A stretch of 64,000 nt of DNA from contig NZ_AP025507.1 in NCBI RefSeq assembly GCF_024347595.1, forward strand, positions 1,798,001 through 1,862,000. The letters are read 5' to 3'. Below, in pieces: positions 53,229 to 64,000 of the stretch. The notes below the pieces were generated by a model. That model saw only the letters and a list, made by a program, of their open reading frames with translations. It did no database searches and had not been told where the DNA came from. The DNA is from Vibrio pomeroyi. GTDB taxonomy: Bacteria > Pseudomonadota > Gammaproteobacteria > Enterobacterales > Vibrionaceae. The translations under genes were made by a program, and so were the position numbers. Position 1 is the first letter of the stretch. Each line of letters starts with the position of its first letter.

Positions 53229-55795
53229 TTAGCTTGCCTCATTCCAATATGAGTTTTTGAAGTGCACAAAGGCTTGGTGGAGTGACTCTTCTTTAATGGG
53301 TTTTACAATCACGTAATTCGCCCCAGCAGCCATGAAGCTGTCTCGCGTCGACTCTTGAGCATCGGCAGTGCACGCGTAAATAGGCGCAACGACACCAATG
53401 TCCTCTCTGAGTTGTTGTGTGGTTTCAACACCACCGAGGTTCGGGAGTTGGTTATCCATCAAAATAAGGTCATAGGTTGTGGTTTTCGCCATCTCGATCG
53501 CTTCCAAGCCATCTTTTGCCCAAGTGACCACCATTCCGTACTTTTTGCAGAAAGCCTGAGCAATAAAAGCATTGGTGTGGTTATCTTCCACCAGCAGAAC
53601 CATCAAAGATCGACTAAACAATGCTTCAGGTTCAATATCAGATTGCGGCTTCACATCGATTAATGGTTTAGAGTGAATTTCCACAGGAATTTCGATGATG
53701 AACTCAGAACCTCGACCGATATGACTGCGGACTTGAATATCCCCTTCCAGCATATCAACAAGGTTTTTTACAATCGTTAACCCCAAGCCAGTACCGCCAT
53801 ACTCACGAGTAGTGGTCTCTTCTGCCTGAACAAAGGGTTCAAACACTGCGTCTATCTTGCTTTCATCGATACCAATCCCTGTGTCTTTCACTCGCACAAT
53901 TAAACTGGCTTGATCGGAATTGAAGATGCTTTCGAGCTCAAAGCTGACCGAAATGCCCCCTTGGTGAGTAAACTTAAGCGCGTTACTTAGCAGATTAAAC
54001 ATGATCTGATTTAGACGGACTTGGTCGGTGTTGATTTCGATGTCGTCTACCAAGTGGTTCACTATGGTAAACGTAACCGACTTGTCTTCACACAACGGGC
54101 GATAGATGCTGTCTAAGGTGTTGACCAACTCGCCCAAGCGGAAATCTTTCTTTTGGATATTGAACTGCCCCTGCTCGATCTTTGAGAAGTCCAAAATATC
54201 GTTAAGTACCGCCAGTAGATGTTCCGCACTATTACAAAGTACATCGACTTGTTCACGATTATCTTCACTGTGTATCGAGCGTTTAAGCAATTGAGACACA
54301 CCCAGAATACCGTTCAGTGGTGTGCGAATCTCGTGGCTCATCTTCGCTAAGAAATCAGCACGCACATTAGCAAGGTGCTCAGCTTCTTCTCTTGCTCGAT
54401 CGGCTTGTCTCTCTGCCTCTATCAGCTTAGTGATGTCTTGCCCTTGTACCACCACACCTGTGATGCCGTGCTCAACACGAATGGCCGACATATTCCAACG
54501 AAATACCTTTTCGCCAATAGGCACATTAATACCGGTTAGCTTTGCTCCTTGAACCACCATTTGAATGTTCGGCAGCATACGATGCTCAAACTCTTGAGCC
54601 ATAGCGCCATAGTTGTCATCGTCATCAAACAACGCCATTCGTGCCGCTGGGTTCATCTGAATTAAATCGCCTTTATCAGACCATACCAGAATCGGCGAAT
54701 GAGCAAAGTTGAAGAGGTCTTGGAACTTCTGGTTCTGTTCAGACAAGCGTTCAAACGTGTCTTCAAGCGTACAACCAATGTGGTGAAATTCGAAGATATT
54801 AGAGCCGTCGAACTTATTGTACTCTTCGCTATCACTGGCAGAACGAGTGAAGTCCATCAATTTATCCAGCTCCGCCGCGACCCTTCTCTGAATCCAAGCG
54901 CGCGCAAAGAAAGACATGAATACGATCACCACAATCACAACAATGATTGCTCGCTCATAGTTCTCTTCTAGCGCGATGAAGTTGGTATTCTTCTGCACCG
55001 CGCGAATGATGAGAGGCGTTTCAACCGCATTGATCTTGATGGTTGCAATGGTGACGAAATGTCGAGGCAATTGCTCGTAAATTTGATAATTGAGGATATC
55101 GGCTATGGTGTAGCTTTCATCGCCACTGAATGTCGATGTCACAGGAGTGCCATGCGCTTCAATTACGATATTCTCACAGTTACTTCCCTGCTGGATAGAC
55201 TCTGCAAGAGAGAAGTTATTATCTAACACTATCGCGATATAAAGCTGACCAAGTACCTCCCCGGTATTGTTATCAACAATTGGGGTTCGACGAGCCAATA
55301 AATGGCGTTTGCCGATATCTGTCATGAGTTTGATGAAATGCCAGTTACTGCTGAACGACACCTCATCTGAAATATGTTTTAAGCTCGATGTATCCAAACC
55401 ATAAAACTGACCGTTTCCATCTTCCCACGCCAAACCATCATGAGTAGAAACAAAACGTAAATCCGGTGCATGGTCAGGTTCACGTTGGTCAACACCAAAG
55501 AAAAAGTAGCTCAGAGCCTCTTCATTACCTGTTTCAAAATACTCTTTTAGTGTTTCGCTGTGTGAGCTACTGTCTTGGTGGATTTGCAGCACCGACAAGC
55601 GGTAATCAAACATGTTTTGAATCAGACTAGAGGTCTGCTGAACGGTTCGATTGGTCTCTTGCTTTACGATGCTGCTGCTGGTTTCATAATTGTGAATAAG
55701 CACGCCGAGCGCCATCACGCCTATCACTAAAATAATGATACGCGTAATGAGTTTGGCTAAGGTGTTCCTTGGTGTACTGGCGTAGCTTTTCTTCA

Positions 55796-55796
<1 letters not shown>
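53229..55796 (-). CDS. luxQ: Autoinducer-2 hybrid sensor kinase/phosphatase LuxQ
   Basis: 855 residues. Two membrane helices (about 17-35 and 282-300) flank a periplasmic PAS-like domain that binds LuxP. A cytoplasmic PAS domain (about 355-455) leads to the kinase core: H488 in [13 protein letters not shown] box NLLSNALKFT, G1 KDTGIGID and G2 GGTGLGLTIV. A C-terminal receiver has LVEDNHTNAFIA, phospho-acceptor Asp in LILMDNQLPNLGG and Lys in VIVKPIKEE. It phosphorylates LuxU at low AI-2 and dephosphorylates at high AI-2. It overlaps luxP by one base (TAATG). Confidence 0.95.
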
Positions 55797-57198
<1,402 letters not shown>

Positions 57199-57513
57199 TT
57201 ATGAGACTTCGATATATTGAATTTGGTCTTCTTGCCATTCAATGATTAGTTTGAGTGATACCAATTTTTCTTTACGAGATTTGGGTAATTGTTTGATCGC
57301 GTATTCGGTTTTCAATGCCTCACTTTTTGACCTAACATCGAAACTCCAAACCAACTTAAGCGGGCCTTTCCCTTTTAAGGCTTTTGCGCCTTTACCTGTC
57401 TGATGCTGTTCAAAACGGCGATTTAAATTATTCGTCACTCCACAATAAAGAGCATTGTGACGATTGCGGATCAAGTACACGACCCAATCCGCATTTTTAT
57501 CAGATTCAGACAT
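57199..57513 (-). CDS. GIY-YIG nuclease family protein (UPF0213, YhbQ-like)
   Basis: 104 residues. The GIY-YIG core reads WVVYLIRNRHNALYCGVTNNLNRRFEQHQTGKGAKAL, with the GIY-equivalent VYL, the YIG-equivalent YCG, and catalytic Arg and Glu candidates (NRRFEQH, KTEYAIKQLPKSRKEKL). Single-domain members of this class process branched or damaged DNA; the exact role is uncertain. It begins immediately after the yceH stop codon (TAG then ATG), so the two are translationally coupled. Confidence 0.88.
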   Translation of the reverse strand: MSESDKNADWVVYLIRNRHNALYCGVTNNLNRRFEQHQTGKGAKALKGKGPLKLVWSFDVRSKSEALKTEYAIKQLPKSRKEKLVSLKLIIEWQEDQIQYIEVS

Positions 57514-58170
57514 CTAAAGCAGCGATTCAACCAGAGCCTTAAGCTCTGCCACTTCTGCTCGTAGGCTTGCGACTTCTGACTCTAATTCTTCAAACTTTTC
57601 ATTCGATGCAGAAGGTGCTGCCGCGCTTACCGATGCCGTCGCAAACGCTTCAACATCCACTTCACCGCTCAACAGATGTTGGTAACGTGATTCACGCTTG
57701 CCCGCTTCACGAGGGAGTTTCACAACCAATGCGCCCGCTTCTCTTGCAGCTAGCTTCTCAAGTGTCGCTTCCACCTCTTTCACATCACTGAAGTTCGCTA
57801 GGCGGCCAGTTCGAGTACGGAGTTCACCTGGAGTTTGCGCGCCACGCAGCAACATACAACAGATGATTGCGCGTTCTTGCTCAGTAAATTGCAGATCACC
57901 AAATTCCGTGTTGCAGAAACGATGTTGATATTTGTTTACGCGGCTATTGAAACTGCTTTCATCGCTTACCATGCGGCGCGAAATCAAACCATCAACCGCA
58001 TCTAAAACGTCTGATTCAGACAGTGAAAGAACAGGTTCACGGTTACTCTTTTGATTACAAGCCGTTGTTAAGCTGTTCAGTGTTAATGGGTAGTGATCGG
58101 GAGTAGTGACTTCTTTCTCGATCAAGCAACCAATAATTCTCGCTTCAATTGGGGAAAGTACTGTGTTCAT
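57514..58170 (-). CDS. YceH family protein (UPF0502/DUF480)
   Basis: 218 residues. The DUF480 signature is [43 protein letters not shown], followed by a second winged-helix unit ([26 protein letters not shown]). A C-terminal coiled coil ([23 protein letters not shown], about 193-216) probably drives oligomerisation. Function is unknown; tandem winged helices suggest nucleic-acid binding. It forms an operon with the GIY-YIG gene downstream. Confidence 0.9.
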   Translation of the reverse strand: MNTVLSPIEARIIGCLIEKEVTTPDHYPLTLNSLTTACNQKSNREPVLSLSESDVLDAVDGLISRRMVSDESSFNSRVNKYQHRFCNTEFGDLQFTEQERAIICCMLLRGAQTPGELRTRTGRLANFSDVKEVEATLEKLAAREAGALVVKLPREAGKRESRYQHLLSGEVDVEAFATASVSAAAPSASNEKFEELESEVASLRAEVAELKALVESLL

Positions 58171-58233
58171 CGTTTTTCCTTTTTATTATTTTGATAATTC
58201 CATCTCAACACCTAACAATGCAGCCACTTAGGA

Positions 58234-58434
58234 CTAGTGCTCAGACAAAATCGGTACTCGTTTCTTTCTGCCTTGTTCATCAATCATTATGATCTTAGAA
58301 CGGTTTAGCTCTATTTCCACGACTTCCAAATAAGTACGCTCTTGTACATACGCATCACGAAGCTTGTTTTGTTCTGCTGAAGATTCAGTGACGTTATCGT
58401 CCAATTCTTCGGTTTCTAATTGTTGTTGATTCAT
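58234..58434 (-). CDS. Small acidic protein of unknown function
   Basis: 66 residues from the ATG at 58432-58434. The frame extends 33 codons further, but that segment is Cys-rich (CDCFYL, CRYC, TKC) and looks non-coding. The protein is acidic at the N-terminus (LETEELDDNVTES) and has a C-terminal beta-like stretch (IELNRSKIIMIDEQGRKKRVPI). It is likely a conserved vibrio hypothetical; I recognise no family. No strong Shine-Dalgarno was found, which lowers confidence. Confidence 0.5.
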   Translation of the reverse strand: MNQQQLETEELDDNVTESSAEQNKLRDAYVQERTYLEVVEIELNRSKIIMIDEQGRKKRVPILSEH

Positions 58435-58629
58435 TTCACATTTCGTATCAATGCAGTATCTACATGGGATACTAACTTGATCGGTGAGATAAAAACAATC
58501 ACACATCAGCGAGAGTGACGAATAATTAAACAACCTTACTTTTGCTTTGATCTAAAGACTGTTACATCATCAATTGATGTGCTTTAATCAGAACCAGACA
58601 ACGTATTTGACGAATAGGAAAAGGAATCT

Positions 58630-58944
58630 ATGAGCAGCGTATTTGAAATTGTTAACCAAGCACGACGTAAGAACAAACTTAAGCGTGAACTTTTAGACAA
58701 CGAAAAGAAAGTTCGTGACAACCGCAAGCGTGTCGACCTTCTTGATAACCTACTTGATTACATCAAGCCAGAGATGACTCACGATGAGATCCTAGGCATT
58801 ATCAAAAACATGAAAGCAGACTACGAAGACCGCGTTGATGATCACATCATCAAGAGTGCAGAGATTTCTAAAGCTCGTCGCGACATCAGCCGCCGCATTC
58901 GTGAACTAACAGAAGAAGACAAGCAAATCCAAGGTAAGAAATAA
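58630..58944 (+). CDS. YeeX family protein (DUF496/UPF0265)
   Basis: 104 residues, almost entirely helical and highly charged, matching the YeeX family ([37 protein letters not shown]). A coiled coil is likely over most of its length. AAAAGGAA lies just before the ATG. Function is unknown. It is divergent from the small acidic protein gene and followed by a strong terminator. Confidence 0.9.
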   Translation: MSSVFEIVNQARRKNKLKRELLDNEKKVRDNRKRVDLLDNLLDYIKPEMTHDEILGIIKNMKADYEDRVDDHIIKSAEISKARRDISRRIRELTEEDKQIQGKK

Positions 58945-58978
58945 TCTCACCTCGTTGATTAACTTGTAATAATGTTAG

Positions 58979-59008
58979 TAACCCACTCTTTGTAGTGGGT
59001 TTTTTTGT
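58979..59008 (+). terminator. Terminator of the YeeX family gene
   Basis: Stem AACCCACT / AGTGGGTT with loop CTTTGT and a following T run, about 35 bp after the stop codon. Confidence 0.92.
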
Positions 59009-59096
59009 ACATAAATTCCAGTGTCTATACTTAAGCTTACGCATTTACTGATTCAAATATCACTAGCAAAGCCAACGTAAGTAATGGAGCCACCTT

Positions 59097-59723
59097 ATGT
59101 ACTCAAGCATCCTGATTACCTTAGCGCTATCAACGACTCAGCCTTACCCTGAAGAATTTGAAAGGCTGTATACCGAAGAGACTGAAATCACCTACGAAGA
59201 CCTCGTGGTGGACGTTCATGGCTACAAGGTTCCGACTCGTTCGGCATTTCGTGGTTGGATGTTGCTTAACCACGCAGAAGACCAAGTAAGAGAGATCGGG
59301 CAACAGCTCAAAGGTGCGGGGATCACACAAAGCATGCCTTTACATCTGGTGTTGTTGCAAGGGACAGACTGGGCAATGAGTAACACCACCTTGTTTACAC
59401 TCCCCAACAAAAAACATGTGCCCAACATGATCAACACCTTGAAGTACATTCAACAATATATCGAGCCTGAAATCGGTGTGGTTATTCCTGTTTCTGGTGA
59501 ACGTTCAAAGCTCTATAATCAACAAGCTGGCGGTGCCTTACAAAGTAAACACTTAGAGTTCTGCGCCTTAGACCTTGTCCCAGCCAACGGTATTTCTCGA
59601 GCAGATTTGCACGTTAAACTCAAAAAAATTCACGCTGAATACGGTCAGAAGAATAACGTAGGATTAGGTCTATACGCCGGCGTTCGATTCCACATCGACA
59701 CCTGCGGCTTCAGAAACTGGTAA
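59097..59723 (+). CDS. Peptidase M15 family protein (DD-peptidase-like)
   Basis: 208 residues. A short hydrophobic N-terminus (MYSSILITLALSTT) may be a signal or anchor. The C-terminal 70 residues match M15_3 metallopeptidases: SGERSKLYNQQAGGALQSKHLEFCALDLVP supplies His and Asp zinc ligands, and FHIDTCGFRNW supplies the second His. The typical motif SGYRTxxYN is here SGERSKLYN. Such proteins cleave D-Ala-D-Ala or related peptidoglycan bonds. GGAG lies 7 nt before the start. The first 120 residues have no recognised domain. Confidence 0.78.
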   Translation: MYSSILITLALSTTQPYPEEFERLYTEETEITYEDLVVDVHGYKVPTRSAFRGWMLLNHAEDQVREIGQQLKGAGITQSMPLHLVLLQGTDWAMSNTTLFTLPNKKHVPNMINTLKYIQQYIEPEIGVVIPVSGERSKLYNQQAGGALQSKHLEFCALDLVPANGISRADLHVKLKKIHAEYGQKNNVGLGLYAGVRFHIDTCGFRNW

Positions 59724-59740
59724 CAATAAAAGACACTGCG

Positions 59741-59781
59741 GAGTCAAAAAGACATGATTAACTTCAGTGTCTTTTTGACTC
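59741..59781. other. Perfect 14-bp inverted repeat after the M15 gene
   Basis: GAGTCAAAAAGACA (59741-59754) and TGTCTTTTTGACTC (59768-59781) form a perfect stem with a 13-nt loop. AGACACTG at 59731-59738 can also pair with CAGTGTCT at 59765-59772, giving a competing fold. There is no T run past the stem on plus, so termination is not assured. Confidence 0.6.
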
Positions 59782-59893
59782 GAATCACTAGGAGGATTTT
59801 GTTAAATTATTGATATTTAATTAAAATAAAAATTGGAACGCTAATTGCTACTACTAAGTATCAAAAGAAACTAATAGCAATTAGGAATTCAAT

Positions 59894-60130
59894 ATGAAAA
59901 CTATGACTCAACGCTTTCAAACTCTACTTTCTGTATCGAACTTCAGTTTAGCGATCACCGCGTTACTTATGCTACTCAGCATTATTGTTGCTTATCCTAT
60001 GGCCGACCACTTCTCACTGCCGATTCAAATCGTCGCTCACATCAGCACAATCTTGGTCGCTGCATTATTGAAAATCAGTTATGTCGGTCGCTGTCTTGCA
60101 CAGTACAACCTTGGCTTAGAAGTCCGCTAG
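59894..60130 (+). CDS. Small inner-membrane protein of unknown function
   Basis: 78 residues with two membrane segments (about 18-35 and 43-62). Such proteins are common beside vibrio sensor genes but I recognise no family. AGGA lies 7 nt before the ATG. The last 4 bases overlap the end of the convergent hybrid kinase gene. Interaction with that kinase is possible but only by proximity. Confidence 0.7.
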   Translation: MKTMTQRFQTLLSVSNFSLAITALLMLLSIIVAYPMADHFSLPIQIVAHISTILVAALLKISYVGRCLAQYNLGLEVR

Positions 60131-62751
60131 ACGATATCAAGGCTACTGAAAAGATCATACAACTGGTGGGATTTATAAGGTTTGGGCAAGTAAGCGTTCA
60201 TGCCCGCTTCAAAACAATCTTTGATGTCTTCTTCTAATACACTGGCGGTTAAGGCGATGATCGGCAGTGGTGTGGCTTCTTGTTCACATTCCCACTGTCG
60301 AATAGCTCGAGTCGCGGTGATGCCATCCATCACAGGCATCATACAATCCATTAAGATGGCATCAAATTGGGCACCTTGAGTGATCACGTCCACCGCTTCT
60401 TGCCCGTTACTGGCAATCAAATACTCATAACCCGCTTGTTCAAGGAAAAAGCTCGCTATTTTCTGGTTCATCAGATTGTCTTCAACAATCAAAATACGTC
60501 GATTCAGCGAACGAACCTCTTCATCCTTTGCTTCCACCTGCGGTGTTGGCTCTTCGCCGACATCCAGTGATTGCAAGCTATTGAAGAATCGTCGGCCCAA
60601 AAATGGCAAGGTATGAGTCGAGTGAACCGTCTCAGTGATTAGGTTGGTTTTAAATAGATGATGCTGACACACAATCACGCGAGAAAGTGGATATACGGCC
60701 TTAAGTGCCGCCAAATCCTTCTCCATAGAATGATGCAGCGTATGGCAATACAGTATGAAGTCGCTCTCTTTGAGGTTGTCATCGAGATCCGAAATCGATG
60801 AAACGACATTAGGACGAACATTCAAGCGTTCACACTCTTTCACCAATTGATCTAGGTAATTGAAAGAGTTCGAGACAACCGTCACGGAGCTCAAGTTCTC
60901 GAAGCTTTGAACCTGAGACTCAACAATGTCGACATACAAACAAAAAGTGAACGTCGAGCCCTCTCCTTTCACTGAGCGCGCAGTAATATAGCCACCCATC
61001 AAATCAACAAGCTGTCGACAAATCGCAAGCCCAAGTCCTGTACCACCAAATTGGCGCGTGATGCTGCCATCTTCTTGTGTAAAAGGTTCAAAAATGGATT
61101 CTAACTTCTCTGGCTCAATGCCTATCCCAGAATCCGACACACTGCATTCAAGCTTCCCTCTTCCCAAAGACATCGGCGTATAAGCAATGTCCGTCGTGAT
61201 CGTCCCTTTAGACGTAAACTTGATGGCGTTAGACAACAGGTTCGTGAGCACCTGCCTAACTCGGTACTCATCAAAGAACAGTTGTGGCGGGGTGTGGGAG
61301 TCGATGTTGATGTCGAGTTCGATGTCTTTGCTGATCGCTTTAGATAAAATCACACTCACCGAGTCATACACGGCTTCCCGCAAGTCGGCATTGTGAGGCG
61401 ACAACATCAAATTGCCAGACTCGATTTTAGACAGGTCTAGAATGTCATTCAGTAGTACTAACAACGAATGAGAAGACGATTCAATATCCCCTAGCACTTC
61501 TTGTTGGTTGGCACTTAGCTGGCTCTGAGACAAGATCTCCGCCATGCCGATAATCCCATTGAGCGGCGTACGAATTTCATGAGACATATTGGCAAGAAAG
61601 GCGCTTTTCGCTTTATTCGCTGAAATAGCATCCTCTTTGGCTTTTATTAACTCTTTGTTGTGATGATAGTTACGCTCCATCACACGGTTCAGAGCTTCAG
61701 TAAATTCAGCAAGCTCATCGTTCCCTTGAATATGAATCACCTTGGGTTTGCCATAGCTATCTGCACACTCTGTTACCCCTTTAAGAATTAACGATAGGTT
61801 ACGATTTAAACGCAGAGAGGTGGCGATACCGAGCCACAACAAAACACCTGAAGCAGCCAGAATCAGCAGTGTCATTACCAAGGTTTGTCTTTTTTGTAGC
61901 GCGATGTTCTTTGTTAGATCGAACTGCAACTGCTTGGTATAAGCGCCAATCGCTTTTGAAATCGCTCGTTTTTTGAGTTCCAAGCCTTTGAGGTGGTCAT
62001 AGATTTCAGGTGACGAGAAGTCCCCTTCGAGGATTCGTGATGTGAAGCTGTTTTGAAGTTCATCTTTGGAGAAAGCGTTTAGCAGTTCTCTAATTTCCGG
62101 GGAGCGAGTGCCCGATCGAAAAAACGAATCTAACAACTGTTGTTGCCTTTCCAAAGCGCCAACATAACTCAGTAGATATTGATTTTTTAGCTCTGGAGTA
62201 CGGTACAGGCTGTAGCTTAACCACGCTTCTCTCTGAGTCCAGAATACATAGTTAGTGAGATGGACGAACACCGCATCAGCTTGACCAATATCCTCATCGA
62301 CTAAGATCATTTGATATTCAGACAACTCCATCAATACATCTTTTAGCAAGTCGAATGCACGTTCAGTCAATTGTGTGTTGTTTGTGGCTTCTGTCTCTTG
62401 AGCAAGCCTCATCAACACGCTTTTAAGCTCAACCAACTGCGGTTCAACGCTCCAGTTGCTGTCGAACTGTTGAAGTCGAGCCTCATATTGAGTAAGCCTG
62501 TCCATTTCTGATTGCAGCTTTAATAGCAACTGACCTTTCTCAGGGGAGTCATTAGACAGAACCAGCCATCGATAAGCACTACTTGAAATGGTATTAAAAG
62601 ATTGAAGCGCTTCGACCTTAATACGCGTTGTTTCAAGGTGATTCATCTTCTTATCGTTCTTTAGAACTTCGTTAACTGTAAATCCAAACATAATGAACAC
62701 AGAAACGGTGGAAAGAAAAATAAGACGCCATCTAATTGACATATTTATCAT
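60127..62751 (-). CDS. Hybrid sensor histidine kinase with a helical sensory domain and an extra degenerate receiver
   Basis: 874 residues. Two membrane segments (about 8-26 and 290-312) flank an all-helical periplasmic domain of about 260 residues with no recognised ligand signature. A HAMP-like linker leads to H391 in [13 protein letters not shown]. The ATPase has [20 protein letters not shown] and [10 protein letters not shown]. Residues about 640-730 form a second Rossmann-like unit without phospho-acceptor Asp ([10 protein letters not shown]), then a true receiver ([31 protein letters not shown]). No HPt domain is present. Signal and partner are unknown; LuxQ lies about 5 kb away but differs in its sensor. 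Confidence 0.9.
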   Translation of the reverse strand: MINMSIRWRLIFLSTVSVFIMFGFTVNEVLKNDKKMNHLETTRIKVEALQSFNTISSSAYRWLVLSNDSPEKGQLLLKLQSEMDRLTQYEARLQQFDSNWSVEPQLVELKSVLMRLAQETEATNNTQLTERAFDLLKDVLMELSEYQMILVDEDIGQADAVFVHLTNYVFWTQREAWLSYSLYRTPELKNQYLLSYVGALERQQQLLDSFFRSGTRSPEIRELLNAFSKDELQNSFTSRILEGDFSSPEIYDHLKGLELKKRAISKAIGAYTKQLQFDLTKNIALQKRQTLVMTLLILAASGVLLWLGIATSLRLNRNLSLILKGVTECADSYGKPKVIHIQGNDELAEFTEALNRVMERNYHHNKELIKAKEDAISANKAKSAFLANMSHEIRTPLNGIIGMAEILSQSQLSANQQEVLGDIESSSHSLLVLLNDILDLSKIESGNLMLSPHNADLREAVYDSVSVILSKAISKDIELDINIDSHTPPQLFFDEYRVRQVLTNLLSNAIKFTSKGTITTDIAYTPMSLGRGKLECSVSDSGIGIEPEKLESIFEPFTQEDGSITRQFGGTGLGLAICRQLVDLMGGYITARSVKGEGSTFTFCLYVDIVESQVQSFENLSSVTVVSNSFNYLDQLVKECERLNVRPNVVSSISDLDDNLKESDFILYCHTLHHSMEKDLAALKAVYPLSRVIVCQHHLFKTNLITETVHSTHTLPFLGRRFFNSLQSLDVGEEPTPQVEAKDEEVRSLNRRILIVEDNLMNQKIASFFLEQAGYEYLIASNGQEAVDVITQGAQFDAILMDCMMPVMDGITATRAIRQWECEQEATPLPIIALTASVLEEDIKDCFEAGMNAYLPKPYKSHQLYDLFSSLDIV

Positions 62752-63517
62752 TTTTATAACTACTCCCTTCCCGAAAGTAATTTACCTAGCCTAAGTTAAG
62801 AATAGGACATTAACAGAGGTTATTGATCAAATTGGATATGAACAAACGATACTCCGAGTCCAGAATGGACATTTAAAATGAACAGGCATCGATATCAGTG
62901 CGGTCAAAGTAGAAAGGTTTACCGAGTTATTATCACTCGCATAACAAGTAAAAGAGAAAGAGGTTCAACGCCGTGAGGTAGCGAATAACCGCCCTACAAA
63001 CCAACAAAGTCGAAAATTAGGTTAAATTTGTGAGATCCAATCGTTTGCGTCTTGCTGTTTTTCCACTCAACCTCGGCTTATTCGAAAGTCGAACAGTAAA
63101 ACCCATTGAACAGCTTATCTATTGTTTACCAATTCCGTGTAACTTGGGTTAACGATCACACCTTGAATGATAGGTATGACTTTTATTACATATCATATTT
63201 TGATTTGAGTATTTTTTGGCGAAAATTAAGTGCTACAGATTGTTAAAGTCAATAGTCTTTCTTAATACTGAAATCTTGATTTATGGCTATAATCACGCCA
63301 ACTTGCAGATAATTTATCTACATTTATTTTTCCTAGCAGAATAACCAGTCGTACCTTACAATCCTGCCACATAAAAATTACAAGTTACACACAACGCATT
63401 CAAGCAGAATTAAGTGGCATTAAAGACCACCGCTTGATAGCTCAACCCCCTATGCTGATTGGCTTCCCTACAACCGCCATGACTGCAGAAACTTAACGTG
63501 AAAGGTCCCGAGTAAAG
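62752..63517. other. Long gap with no recognisable gene, including the leader of the GAPDH gene
   Basis: 766 bases with no ORF above about 60 codons that I would trust. TATAAT at 63288-63293 within GGCTATAATC is the best -10 for the downstream gene, with no good -35, which would give a leader of roughly 220 nt. No repeat, tRNA or terminator was recognised between 62800 and 63250. Confidence 0.4.
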
Positions 63518-64000
63518 ATGAGTCCCGAAAAGCACCTCCTAGACTGGCAAACTAGTCAAACTATTGCTGAATCCATCGCTCCAACTTTAGGTCAGTTATA
63601 CCGCCAAAAAGGCGTAGAAGTTATCCTCTTCGGTAAGACCTTAGTTAACGCAACTACTATCGACATCATCAAAGCTCACCGCATCGCAAAACGTTACACT
63701 GGCTCACCGCTAACCGCAGAACAAACTCAACCAATTATCCAGCATCTACTATCAATGCGCTTGTCTCCATGTCGCGTTGATGTTGGTCGTCTAGCCGCTC
63801 AGTACTGGGAAAACCACGAAGACCTTAGCGCGATGGATGATTTCCTTCAAACGGCTCTAATGGGTTCGCTTGAAGGCGACGCTATGACGAAACCTCGCGA
63901 CGTTGTGTTGTACGGCTTCGGTCGTATTGGTCGTCTGTTAACTCGTATTCTTGTAGAGAAAAGCGGCCCAGGTTACCCACTTCGTTTACGTGCAATCGTG
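63518..64000 (+). CDS. Glyceraldehyde-3-phosphate dehydrogenase, long form with N-terminal extension (cut by window edge)
   Basis: 161 codons from the ATG at 63518 to the window edge. My translation has about 128 residues (MSPEKHLLDWQTSQTIAESI ... PCRVDVGRLAAQYW) before the Rossmann motif VLYGFGRIGRLLTRILVE. This is the long-form GAPDH found in vibrios beside the classic GapA; the extension is not part of the standard catalytic fold. The catalytic Cys lies beyond the window. GAG lies a few bases before the start. It may work in gluconeogenesis or with another cofactor preference, which is inference. Confidence 0.8.
   Translation, partial: MSPEKHLLDWQTSQTIAESIAPTLGQLYRQKGVEVILFGKTLVNATTIDIIKAHRIAKRYTGSPLTAEQTQPIIQHLLSMRLSPCRVDVGRLAAQYWENHEDLSAMDDFLQTALMGSLEGDAMTKPRDVVLYGFGRIGRLLTRILVEKSGPGYPLRLRAIV

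Noticed and set aside
58435..58533. Cys-rich N-terminal extension of the small protein ending at 58234
   Set aside because: No ribosome site and an unlikely composition (CDCFYL, CRYC). The ATG at 58434 gives a more credible product.

Overview
This 64 kb window is chromosomal DNA from a marine gammaproteobacterium, almost certainly a Vibrio, and most like the V. splendidus clade. The evidence is the gene set: luxPQ, ktrAB, gbpA behind a c-di-GMP riboswitch, an OmpU-type porin, and a 2-aminoethylphosphonate locus containing a PbfA-like lyase. The G+C content looks to be in the low to mid 40s percent, and Shine-Dalgarno sites and intrinsic terminators are easy to see. Several genes (luxPQ, gbpA, gnd/gntK, aroG) lie on chromosome 2 in V. 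cholerae, so chromosome 2 is a reasonable inference but is not proven here. I see no IS element, prophage, integron, CRISPR array, rRNA or tRNA.

Layout. 1-5.4 kb: the end of a YdcF-like gene, L-serine dehydratase, a POT-like transporter lacking the proton-coupling motif, and a Fur-box-controlled siderophore-interacting reductase. 5.4-11.7 kb: a gluconate module on the minus strand (TRAP transporter dctPQM, gntK, gnd, then gntR) with three near-identical GntR operator palindromes. 11.9-23.9 kb: a phosphonate locus. Its minus-strand arms are phnT-phnU-phnR-EamA and phnS-FAD oxidoreductase-HAD phosphatase; its plus-strand arm is phnW-pbfA-phnX. A shared palindrome (TGGTATATACCA-like) precedes all three arms and is the likely PhnR operator.

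24-31 kb: OmpA, an OsmC-like protein, an exported MsrA-MsrB fusion, the KtrAB potassium transporter and an MscS channel. This is an envelope and osmotic-stress neighbourhood. 31-36 kb: aroG, small conserved proteins, an XRE-type regulator, and gbpA (chitin-binding LPMO) preceded by a c-di-GMP-I riboswitch. 36-44.5 kb: a complete aa3-type cytochrome c oxidase cluster, transcribed on the minus strand as coxB-coxA-ctaG-coxC, then SURF1, a Sco-like protein, ctaA and ctaB, with one divergent DUF2909 gene inside.

44.5-52.5 kb: a phosphohexomutase with a candidate Fur box, a LysE exporter, an FAH-family hydrolase, a major porin, a YegD-type Hsp70, a DUF1289/CWC protein and a HopJ-family protein. 52.5-57 kb: a PilZ protein and the autoinducer-2 receptor pair luxPQ. 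57-64 kb: a GIY-YIG protein, YceH, YeeX-type and M15 peptidase genes, a second large hybrid sensor kinase, a 0.77 kb gap with no recognisable gene, and the 5' part of a long-form GAPDH gene cut by the window edge.

Most genes belong to known families. The points most worth a second look are the unassigned members of the phosphonate locus, the POT homologue without its ExxER motif, a four-copy 17-bp repeat upstream of coxB, the Ala265 variant of LuxP, a degenerate receiver in the second hybrid kinase, and several perfect palindromes in promoter regions.
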